Shown here: positions 57,176 to 64,000 of the stretch, piece by piece
How the letters are laid out: every line of letters begins with the position of its first letter
How positions within the stretch are numbered: the first letter of the stretch is position 1
NCBI GenBank assembly: GCA_039026295.1
Contig: JBCCMP010000001.1
Location: 1-64,000 of the forward strand
Length of the DNA: 64,000 nucleotides
Direction: 5' to 3'
Origin: Thermohalobaculum sp039026295
GTDB taxonomy: Bacteria > Pseudomonadota > Alphaproteobacteria > Rhodobacterales > Rhodobacteraceae
Notes under the pieces: model-generated
Database searches by the model: none
Seen by the model: the letters and a program-made list of their open reading frames with translations, nothing else
What the model was told of the DNA's origin: nothing
Made by a program: the position numbers and the translations under genes

Positions 57176-59503
57176 ATGTCTGACCCTAGTTCTTTGATGA
57201 CACCGCTTGAGATGCACAACGGGGCGCTGCGCACGCCGATCGATCCATCGCATCTTGGCACGGCGGTTCTGGACAAATCAGGCGCATTCGCGGCGGGCAG
57301 CTACAACAGCTTTGTCCTCACCTATACGGCGGGACGGTTCGGAATCGATGACAGCGGCAGCATCCGCATCGTCTGGCGTTTTGCGACGGACCAGACCAAC
57401 CCCCAATTCGATGACCCGACAGCCGCGGGATACACGGAAGTCACGGCATCCAACAACGCCGTCCTGCAGGCCCGGTTTGATCCCAAAGGCAATATCCGGC
57501 CCTGGGACAGAACGCTGCAGATCAAAGTCGTGCAGGGGTTCATGAAAGAGGGCGACACGATCACGGTACGCTTCGGCGTGACCGATCATGGCGGCCCGGG
57601 CATGCGCCTTCAGACATTCTGTGAAAGCCGCTACGAGTTCCGCGTGCTGGTCGACCCGATCGCGACCTACAACTTCCAGACGCTGCCCGAACAACCGGCA
57701 ATTTCGCTGGTTCCCGGCGTGCCGGAGACCTGGGTTGCGGTGGTGCCGTCGACGATTGCGTCCGGCCAGCCATTTTCGCTGAAGATCAAGGCCGAGGATA
57801 CCTGGGGCAACCCGTCCGACAAGGCCGCGATGATCCTGACGCCGCGCGCCAGTCAGCCGATTGAAAATCTGCCACCGTCCATCGATGTGGTGGACGGGAC
57901 ATTCGGAACCGTCCTCGACGGGTTGATCGCCCGGCAGCACGGACCGCTGCAGATCACGCTCCACGCGCCTGACGGCTCGCCTGTCACAGCGTGCAACCCC
58001 GCCAGTGTCTCAGACCGTCCGCCACTGATGAGCTATTGGGGTGACTTGCACGGCCAGTCGGACGAGACGCTCGGCACCAACAGCGCGGCTGACTATTTCA
58101 CGTTCGGTCGCGACAAGGCATTCCTTGACGCCTGCGCCCATCAGGGCAACGACTTCCAGATGACGGACACGTTCTGGAAGGATCTGAACAAGGTCACGGA
58201 GCATTTCAACCGGGACGGCGCGTTCGTCACCCTGCCTGGCTATGAATGGTCCGGCAACACGGCCCTGGGCGGCGACCGCAACGTGTTCTTCCCCGTCGAA
58301 GGGCGGACGATGCGGCGGTCTTCCCATGCCCTTATCGAAGATCAGTTTGATGTCGGCACGGACTGCCACACGGCCGGAGAGCTTTTTGAAGCCTTTGCCG
58401 CAAACGAGGAATGGGACGTCATCTGCTTTGCCCATTGCGGCGGGCGGTATGCGGATATCACGATGGCCCATGACGGCCGGTTCGAGAAATCCGTGGAAGT
58501 CCATTCCGCATGGGGCACGTTCGAGTGGATCGTGCAGGATGCCTTCAAAAGCGGATACCGCGTCGGCATCATCGGCAATTCCGATGGGCACAAGGGGCGC
58601 CCGGGGGCGAGCTACCCCGGTGCAGGCTGGTTCGGCGCGGTCGGCGGGCTGACATGTTTTCTGATGCCTGAACTGACACGGGACAGCCTGATAGATTGCA
58701 TCAACGCCCGCCATCACTACGCGACGACCGGCGGCCCGAGCGGGCGCATCCGTTTGAACGTCACAGCCAGTTTCGATCAGCCGGCCACGCAGTACCTGGA
58801 AGACCCATCGCTGAGAGCGGATTGCGCGACAAGATCTTGCGACACGGTGATGATGGGTGACATCGTCCATCTACCATCCGGCGATCTCGACTTCGAGGTC
58901 AGGGTGGACGCCGCGTCGCCGGTGCGTCGCATCGACATCTTCAACGGTCTGGACCATCTGGAATGTTACCGCCCATACGCCGAGGGCGATCTTGGCGACC
59001 GGATCGGTGTTTTGTGGGAGGGGGCCGAGTATCGCGGGCGTTTCCGCGCCGTCCAGTGGGACGGCACCGCCCGTTTCGACAAGGCAATGATCGCCTCTGC
59101 CGTGCCGGTGAATTTCTTCAACCGGGACAAGACGCTGGAAATCAAGGACGGCGAGAAACTGGCCTGGCAGTCCGTGACCACCGGGAATTTCGCCGGGTTC
59201 ATCGCCGGTCTGACGGACAGTCAAGCGGGCGATATCACGTTGGACACCGCCCTGATCAAACATACGGTCGCCTTGGCTGATATAGGATACGAAGACACGG
59301 TTCTGGATGCATCCGGCATCCTTACGCGCGCCATCCGTCTGTTCCGGCTGCCCGACCACAATCCCCACAGATCGGTCCGGATTGAACGCAAACTTGAACC
59401 GCAATCGGGCAGGGATAATCCCTTCTACGTCCGTGTGACACTGGAGGACGGAACGCAGGCCTGGTCCAGCCCGATCTATGTTCTGCGCGATGTCGCCGCT
59501 TAG
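57176..59503 (+). CDS. DUF3604 domain protein (PHP-like)
   Basis: A 775-residue protein without a signal peptide. After a ~280-residue beta-rich N-terminal part comes the DUF3604 core: SYWGDLHGQSDETLGTNSAA (HxQ-type metal start), FVTLPGYEWSGNTALGGDRN, DVICFAHCGGRYADITMAHD, IGIIGNSDGHKGRPGASYPG (near residues 460-480) and NARHHYATTGGPSGRIRLNV. Conserved His/Asp positions suggest a PHP-type metal-dependent hydrolase, substrate unknown. Its TAG stop lies in a 16-bp tandem duplication. The start ATG at 57176 is the first in frame. Confidence 0.85.
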   Translation: MSDPSSLMTPLEMHNGALRTPIDPSHLGTAVLDKSGAFAAGSYNSFVLTYTAGRFGIDDSGSIRIVWRFATDQTNPQFDDPTAAGYTEVTASNNAVLQARFDPKGNIRPWDRTLQIKVVQGFMKEGDTITVRFGVTDHGGPGMRLQTFCESRYEFRVLVDPIATYNFQTLPEQPAISLVPGVPETWVAVVPSTIASGQPFSLKIKAEDTWGNPSDKAAMILTPRASQPIENLPPSIDVVDGTFGTVLDGLIARQHGPLQITLHAPDGSPVTACNPASVSDRPPLMSYWGDLHGQSDETLGTNSAADYFTFGRDKAFLDACAHQGNDFQMTDTFWKDLNKVTEHFNRDGAFVTLPGYEWSGNTALGGDRNVFFPVEGRTMRRSSHALIEDQFDVGTDCHTAGELFEAFAANEEWDVICFAHCGGRYADITMAHDGRFEKSVEVHSAWGTFEWIVQDAFKSGYRVGIIGNSDGHKGRPGASYPGAGWFGAVGGLTCFLMPELTRDSLIDCINARHHYATTGGPSGRIRLNVTASFDQPATQYLEDPSLRADCATRSCDTVMMGDIVHLPSGDLDFEVRVDAASPVRRIDIFNGLDHLECYRPYAEGDLGDRIGVLWEGAEYRGRFRAVQWDGTARFDKAMIASAVPVNFFNRDKTLEIKDGEKLAWQSVTTGNFAGFIAGLTDSQAGDITLDTALIKHTVALADIGYEDTVLDASGILTRAIRLFRLPDHNPHRSVRIERKLEPQSGRDNPFYVRVTLEDGTQAWSSPIYVLRDVAA

Positions 59504-59523
59504 GATCGTCGCCGCTGAGGATC
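59492..59523 (+). repeat. 16-bp tandem duplication over the DUF3604 stop codon
   Basis: GTCGCCGCTTAGGATC (59492-59507) and GTCGCCGCTGAGGATC (59508-59523) differ at one base. The first contains the TAG stop of the DUF3604 gene; in the second the same site reads CTGAGG. Confidence 0.95.
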
Positions 59524-59608
59524 GCAGGTCAATTGTGGGCGGGGCTGACATACCGGCATGGACAACCCACGGAGCATGCCGGACACTGTGAGCGTCGGAG
59601 ACGCCCGA

Positions 59609-59650
59609 GGGGCGGCATTGGAAGGGCGGCATTGGAGGAGCGGGATTGGT
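59609..59650 (+). repeat. 14-bp tandem array over the TPR-gene start
   Basis: GGGGCGGCATTGGA, AGGGCGGCATTGGA, GGAGCGGGATTGGT. The third copy contains the TTG start (59646); each copy carries a purine-rich stretch and an ATTGG, so the ribosome-binding/start region has been multiplied. Confidence 0.92.
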
Positions 59651-60662
59651 ATATCTGCGAATTTTCTGCGTGCACGCCGCGTTTGCGGCCTTTCTTGTCC
59701 TTGGCTCTCAGGCGGCGGCCCAGAACGTGGAAGACGGGCTGTCGCAACTTCAGGAAAGCTGCGCCAAGGAACCGGACCCTGAACTTCGGATCGAGGCATG
59801 CAGCGGAATTCTCCCGCTGCTGGCCGATAAACCCGCGCTGTCCAAAGAAGAGAAGCGGCGGCTGATTGCCTTTGCCCAGTTGCAAATCGGGATGACCTAT
59901 TTCTTGTATGACCTGCATCCAAGCATCCCCGCCTACGGGATCAGGCACATTAATCGTGCGGTGGGCGTTGATCCGAATTATGCCGAGGCCCATTATGCCC
60001 GAGCATCGGTTCTGTATCTCCAGAGGAAAAAATTTCCCCGTGATCCGATCCAGGGCGCGCTGGAATCTGTCTCGACATTCATCGAGCTCGAACCGGACGA
60101 CGTGCTGGGATACAAGCTGCGGTCATCCATTTTACGGTCACTGGGAAACTACACGTCTGCTGCAGATGACGCCACGCGCGCGATCGCGCTCGCACCGGAT
60201 GACCCGCACGCATTTGAGCTGCGGGGGCACGCATTGAACCGGTCCGGAACCTATGCGCGTGCCGTCCGGGACTTTGACGCCGCAAAATCGCACGGTTCCA
60301 ATTCAAGGATGATCCATCAGGCGCGCGGCTTCGCCCATATGAAAGTCGGTAATCTGGATCAGGCGCTGAATGATCTGAATATCGCGATCACGCAAAGCGA
60401 GTACATCGGCCTTCGGCATTTTCGGGGGCTGGTTCACCAGAAACGTGGCGATGCGGAGAACGCCATAAAAGACTGGACAGCCGTCCTGAAGGACAACCCG
60501 AAGGTCTTCATTGAGCAGTGGCAGATAAGACTGCGCGGCGGCGGCTTCTGGTCCGGGCGGATAGACGGAAGGAATTCAGCCGATCTGCGCCGCGCCATTA
60601 AAGGCTGCGCCCACGACCCTGGCTGCGGCGATATCTGGGATGATATGGAGTTCGGCCTTTAA
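59646..60662 (+). CDS. Exported TPR-repeat protein
   Basis: A 338-residue protein with a signal peptide (IFCVHAAFAAFLVLGSQAAA) and five or more TPR units between about residues 95 and 290 (PNYAEAHYARASVLYLQRKK; GNYTSAADDATRAIALAPDD; GTYARAVRDFDAAKSHGSN; GNLDQALNDLNIAITQSE; GDAENAIKDWTAVLKDNPKV). The C-terminal ~50 residues (IRLRGGGFWSGRIDGRNSAD) look like a peptidoglycan-binding-type turn with GFWSGRIDG. TTG 59646 with GGAGGAG 6 bases upstream is used, since no ATG is available. It probably mediates protein contacts in the periplasm. Confidence 0.8.
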   Translation: MVYLRIFCVHAAFAAFLVLGSQAAAQNVEDGLSQLQESCAKEPDPELRIEACSGILPLLADKPALSKEEKRRLIAFAQLQIGMTYFLYDLHPSIPAYGIRHINRAVGVDPNYAEAHYARASVLYLQRKKFPRDPIQGALESVSTFIELEPDDVLGYKLRSSILRSLGNYTSAADDATRAIALAPDDPHAFELRGHALNRSGTYARAVRDFDAAKSHGSNSRMIHQARGFAHMKVGNLDQALNDLNIAITQSEYIGLRHFRGLVHQKRGDAENAIKDWTAVLKDNPKVFIEQWQIRLRGGGFWSGRIDGRNSADLRRAIKGCAHDPGCGDIWDDMEFGL

Positions 60663-61024
60663 CCGGTCCATCGTCGCTCCGGGGCTGGACATTCAGCCTG
60701 ACGGGCGGGACGCATTGGCAAGCCTTCGGTCCGGCGCCCGGCCCTCGGGGTGAAGCCCTTTCGGGGTGCACCGCGCGGGATGACGGTGTTTTCCGACTGG
60801 ATCTCCGGCATGCTGAAAGGGGACGCGGGACCTCGGTTGAAGATCAGCGTTCGGGCTGTCGGGAAATGCCGCGAGAACGGCTGCTGCAAGAACGGCTTTT
60901 GAAAGACGGATGGGCAGTGCGGCCCGGTCCGGCGTATTTTCCAGGAACTGAGGAATGCGTCTTCCTGTTGCCGGGGGGATATTTGCCCGGCTCGCGCCGT
61001 GTCAAAACCGGTGAGCGTCAGTTT
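60663..61024. other. Intergenic region between convergent TPR and aminotransferase genes
   Basis: No gene recognised. A weak 15-bp direct repeat (GCGAGAACGGCTGCT / GCAAGAACGGCTTTT, 12 of 15 identical) occupies 60871-60900. Some hairpins are possible around 60740-60785. Confidence 0.4.
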
Positions 61025-61876
61025 CTAGATGGACGCCCTGCGCGCATTCTCGATGTAGATTTCGCGCAGCCGCCGTGTCAGCGGGCCGGGCGTGCCGTTG
61101 CCGAGCGAGACGTCATCGATTTCGACGACCGGGTTCACGAAGCTTGATGCGGCGGTGCAGAACGCCTCCTCGGCTGACTGCGCTTCGGCGATCGTGAACG
61201 GCCGCTCGATGACCTGCATCTGGGCTTCCTTTGCCAGGGTCAGGACTGACGCCCGGGTTATGCCGTGCAGGATTGAATTCGACAGATTTCGGGTGATGAT
61301 CGCGCCGTCCTTCACGATGTAGGCATTGTTGGACGTGCCTTCGTTCACGGTGCCGTCTTCGACCATCCAGGCATCGTCCTTGCCCGCGGCCTTGGCCTGC
61401 ATTTTCGCGAGACTGGGATAGAGCAACTGGGTCGTCTTGATGTCTCTGCGCCCCCAGCGCAGATCGTCCAGCGAGATGACCTTTATGCCGGTTCGTGCCG
61501 AGACGGTGTCGGCCAGGGGCTTCTTCTGACTGAACAGAACGAGGCTTGGCACCAGATCATCGCCCCATGCGAAGTCGCGATCATGCGGGCCGCGCGTGAC
61601 CTGCAGATAGATCAGTCCTTCGTCGAGGTCATTGCGCTCGACAATCTGGCGATGGATCTCGAGCAATTCGTCGTCACTGCACGGCGGGGTCATTCCCAGT
61701 TCGCTCATGGACCGGTGCAGCCGCGTGACGTGTCCTTCATACTCGCAGAGCTTCCGGTCGAGCACCGAAGTAACCTCGTAGACCGCGTCGGCCATCAGAA
61801 ATCCGCGATCGAAGACCGAGATCCTGGCCTCTTCCTCTGCCACGTATTCGCCATTGACGTAGACGGTTCTGCTCAT
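61025..61876 (-). CDS. D-amino-acid aminotransferase (class IV, Dat-like)
   Basis: A 283-residue PLP enzyme. Fold-type IV markers: RTVYVNGEYVAEEEARISVF then DRGFLMADAVYEVTSV at the N terminus; the PLP lysine in RRDIKTTQLLYPSLAKMQAK; EDGTVNEGTSNNAYIVKDG (glutamate and TSN contacts); SILHGITRASVLTLAKE. It should exchange amino groups between D-alanine/D-glutamate and keto acids. Start ATG 61876 has GGGG six bases upstream; ATG 61882 (overlapping the epimerase-type gene stop as ATGA) is equally possible. Together with dgcN and dgcA it makes a D-amino-acid use operon. Confidence 0.85.
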   Translation of the reverse strand: MSRTVYVNGEYVAEEEARISVFDRGFLMADAVYEVTSVLDRKLCEYEGHVTRLHRSMSELGMTPPCSDDELLEIHRQIVERNDLDEGLIYLQVTRGPHDRDFAWGDDLVPSLVLFSQKKPLADTVSARTGIKVISLDDLRWGRRDIKTTQLLYPSLAKMQAKAAGKDDAWMVEDGTVNEGTSNNAYIVKDGAIITRNLSNSILHGITRASVLTLAKEAQMQVIERPFTIAEAQSAEEAFCTAASSFVNPVVEIDDVSLGNGTPGPLTRRLREIYIENARRASI

Positions 61877-61878
61877 GG

Positions 61879-62856
61879 TCATCCCCACAGTTCGGCGGTC
61901 GGCGGGTGCACGCCTGCCGCATCATACTTCAACGGACGGTCGCGATCTTCAGCCAGCAGTAAAGGACCATCCAGATCCACAACCTCTGCCCCCTGTGCCA
62001 CAAGGGTCGCAGGCGCCATGCCGAGTGACGATCCGATCATGCATCCGACCATGATCTTCAGGCCAAGCGCCTCTGCCTCGGCCTTTAGCGCCAGCGCTTC
62101 GGTCAGCCCGCCGGTCTTGTCCAGCTTGATGTTGATCATGTCGTACTTCCCGGCGATCCCCGGCAGGCTGGCGCGATCATGCAAGGCTTCGTCGGCGCAA
62201 ACCGGAAGCGGGCGGTCCATGGCCTTCAGGGCATCGTCGTTGTCGGCAGGCAGTGGCTGCTCAACCATCGCGACGCCAAGATCCAGAACGACGGGCGCAA
62301 TCCGAGAATAGGTTGCCGCATCCCATCCTTCATTGGCATCGACGACGATCTTCGCATCCGGTGCGCCCTTGCGGACGGCGCGCAGGCGTTCGATATCGCC
62401 AGCCCCCCCCAGCTTGATCTTGAGAACGGGCCTGTGCGCGTTCTCGGCGGCTTTGGCCTGCATGACCTCCGGGTCTTCCATTGACAGCGTGAACACGGTG
62501 ACCTCGGGGTGCGGCTGTGGCAGGCCCGCAAGCTCCCAGACCCGCTTGCCGCTGGCCTTGGCTTCCCAGTCCCAGAAGGCACAGTCCAGACCGTTTCGGG
62601 CGGCCCCGGCAGGCATGGCCGTCTGCAGTCCGGTGCGGTCCATCCCGGCCATCAGCTTCGGACCGATCGCAGTGACCTGTTTGCGGACGCTGTCGACATC
62701 TTCGCCGTATCGGGCGTAGGGGTAGCATTCGCCGCGGCCTATGATGCCGTCCTTCTCGATCTCGACGGTGACGACACGCGATTCCGTCCGCGTACCCCTG
62801 CTGATCGTAAACGACCCGGCGATGGGAAAGACGTCTTCGGCAGTGCTGAGGCGCAT
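61879..62856 (-). CDS. dgcA: N-acetyl-D-glutamate racemase DgcA (enolase superfamily)
   Basis: A 325-residue enolase-superfamily enzyme of the dipeptide-epimerase type. Barrel motifs: general-base pair KxK in RPVLKIKLGG; metal ligands DANEGW, VEQPLP and CADEALHD; second lysine in NIKLDKTGG. Alone it would be called L-Ala-D/L-Glu epimerase; next to DgcN it fits the known marine D-glutamate route, where N-acetyl-D-Glu is racemised to N-acetyl-L-Glu. GGAGGG lies 5 bases before the ATG. Confidence 0.85.
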   Translation of the reverse strand: MRLSTAEDVFPIAGSFTISRGTRTESRVVTVEIEKDGIIGRGECYPYARYGEDVDSVRKQVTAIGPKLMAGMDRTGLQTAMPAGAARNGLDCAFWDWEAKASGKRVWELAGLPQPHPEVTVFTLSMEDPEVMQAKAAENAHRPVLKIKLGGAGDIERLRAVRKGAPDAKIVVDANEGWDAATYSRIAPVVLDLGVAMVEQPLPADNDDALKAMDRPLPVCADEALHDRASLPGIAGKYDMINIKLDKTGGLTEALALKAEAEALGLKIMVGCMIGSSLGMAPATLVAQGAEVVDLDGPLLLAEDRDRPLKYDAAGVHPPTAELWG

Positions 62857-62884
62857 TGGATCCCTCCGATGGCTGTTGGACCCT

Positions 62885-63880
62885 TTAGAGCGCGTCGATC
62901 AAGCGGCCCGAGCCGTGCCGGAACGGATCCACGCATGGCAGGCCCATCTCTGCCTCTGTCTTCTCCAGATATGCGCCTGCCTCCTCGTCGGTCAGCGCGG
63001 CGGTGTTCACGGCGCATCCGATGACCCGGCAGCCCGCATTGGCCCATTGCGCGTGCTGCAGGGCAAGCGGTTGCAGATCGGCCATCGACGGCACAGGGAA
63101 ATGCGGCAGCCCGCGCATATGCGTCCGGGTTGGTTCGTGGCAGAGGACCAGCGCATCGGGCTGGCCGCCATGGATCAGCGCCATGGTCACGCCGGAGTAG
63201 GACACATGGAACAGCGATCCCTGTCCTTCGATGATATCCCAATGATCCTGGTCGTTCGGCGGGGTGAGCGCTTCAACGGCGCCTGCCATGAAATCCGCGA
63301 TCACCGCGTCGAGGGGTACGCCGTCCCCGGTGATCAGAATTCCTGTCTGGCCGGTCGCGCGGAACGTCGCCTTCATTCCGCGCGCGCGCATGTCACGCTC
63401 CAGCGCCATGGTCGTGTACATCTTTCCGCAGGAGCAGTCGGTTCCGACCGCCAGCAAACGCTTGCCTGATCGGGGTGTCCCATCGGCAATCGGGTACTGA
63501 ACTGTCGGCACGCGCACGTCGTGCAGCGTCTGCCCGGTCCGCTTCGCTGCCGCAACCAGATCGTCCTGTGCATTCAGCAGCGTGTGCAATCCGGCGGCGA
63601 TGTCCATCCCTGCTTCCATCGCCTCGATGAGGACAGTCTTCCAGGCATCGGAGATCACACCGCCGCGGTTGGCGACACCGATCACCAGTGTCTTCGCGCC
63701 AGCGGCTGCAGCCTCAGGTACAGACACATCCTTCAGACCCATGTCCGCATTGCAGCCGGGAAGTCGCAGTTGACCGACCGAAGCATCCGGACGCCAGTCC
63801 TTGATCCCTTGCGCGACCTTCGCGGCCAGAGCGTCGGGCGCATCGCCCAGAAACAGAAGATAGGGTTGTGCGAGGGCCAT
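62885..63880 (-). CDS. dgcN: D-glutamate N-acetyltransferase DgcN (DUF1611 family)
   Basis: A 331-residue protein of the DUF1611/DgcN family. Family stretches: LFLGDAPDALAAKVAQGIKD, PGCNADMGLKDVSVPEA, P-loop-like region RLLAVGTDCSCGKMYTTMAL, ATGQTGILITGDGVPLDAVI then ADFMAGAVEAL, IIEGQGSLFHVSYSGVTMAL. In Pseudoalteromonas-type bacteria DgcN acetylates D-glutamate (acetyl-CoA donor) and DgcA racemises the product. Here dgcN is the first gene of a three-gene unit. GGAG lies 9 bases before the ATG. Confidence 0.87.
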   Translation of the reverse strand: MALAQPYLLFLGDAPDALAAKVAQGIKDWRPDASVGQLRLPGCNADMGLKDVSVPEAAAAGAKTLVIGVANRGGVISDAWKTVLIEAMEAGMDIAAGLHTLLNAQDDLVAAAKRTGQTLHDVRVPTVQYPIADGTPRSGKRLLAVGTDCSCGKMYTTMALERDMRARGMKATFRATGQTGILITGDGVPLDAVIADFMAGAVEALTPPNDQDHWDIIEGQGSLFHVSYSGVTMALIHGGQPDALVLCHEPTRTHMRGLPHFPVPSMADLQPLALQHAQWANAGCRVIGCAVNTAALTDEEAGAYLEKTEAEMGLPCVDPFRHGSGRLIDAL

Positions 63881-63941
63881 GGCAGAATCTCCGAATCGTC
63901 GTCTTCCAGCCGATAAATCAGACTTTTATACGGATTCAATG

Positions 63942-63968
63942 GCACCAGACAGAATTGCATTGTGGTGC
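63942..63968. promoter_or_regulatory. Inverted repeat upstream of dgcN
   Basis: GCACCA and TGGTGC separated by 15 bases, 62-88 bases upstream of the dgcN start. Could be an operator for a regulator encoded beyond the window. Confidence 0.35.
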
Positions 63969-64000
63969 AGGATTAAATTGCAAGATTCGTCCACGATCGC

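Overview
The window is G+C-rich DNA that reads like an alphaproteobacterium, most probably a marine member of the Rhodobacteraceae/Roseobacter group. This is inferred from gene content and style, not from a marker gene: an alphaproteobacterial B12-riboswitch/btu locus, LuxP-like CUT2 transport, DgcN-DgcA D-glutamate genes, a RepB-like ParB, and very dense operons with ATGA, GTGA and TGATG overlaps. No rRNA, tRNA, CRISPR array, integrase or insertion sequence was recognised.

Layout. 1-3.9 kb (-): cobalamin uptake (riboswitch, TonB receptor, periplasmic binding protein, FecCD permease). The first 264 bases form a fold-back palindrome that breaks the permease and looks like a contig-end chimera. 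4.2-12.3 kb: a LacI regulator divergent from two consecutive CUT2 ABC transporters; the second has a LuxP-like binding protein. 13-23 kb: efflux pair (HlyD-type adaptor plus MFS), XapX protein, two YtcJ-type amidohydrolases, an isochorismatase-family hydrolase, AraC and LysR regulators and a pirin. 23.5-26.7 kb: a large secreted-type RCC1/Ig/RTX calcium-binding protein. 26.9-37.5 kb (-) and 39.2-42.3 kb (+): two divergent gene blocks that together encode almost a whole type IV pilus/type II secretion-like machine (prepilin peptidase, PilC/GspF, PilB/GspE, PilT, PilO- and PilM/N-like platform proteins, three prepilins, PilP-like protein, secretin, small lipoprotein), with a ParB-like gene between them. 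42.4-48 kb: di-heme oxidoreductase, then MoxR-DUF58-transglutaminase. 48.2-54.8 kb: three SPFH (HflK/HflC-like) proteins and a P-type ATPase. 54.8-60.7 kb: DoxX, signal peptidase I, DUF3604 and TPR proteins. 61-63.9 kb (-): dgcN-dgcA and a D-amino-acid aminotransferase.

The most unusual features are as follows. (1) A pilus/secretion machine that mixes T4P traits (PilT, PilP-like protein) with T2SS traits (GspL-like fused platform protein, GspG-like pilins) and whose secretin carries an extra C-terminal domain resembling DUF3438 of conjugative elements. (2) A window-wide habit of short tandem duplications (11-19 bp, often 15) sitting exactly on start or stop codons; at pilT they form a chain of overlapping four-codon mini-ORFs. 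(3) A transglutaminase-like protein whose catalytic cysteine is alanine. (4) The SPFH-triad/P-type ATPase operon, whose transporter has CPS instead of CPC. (5) A LuxP homologue with an altered ligand pocket. All functional calls come from reading translated sequence and remembered family motifs; no database search was run.
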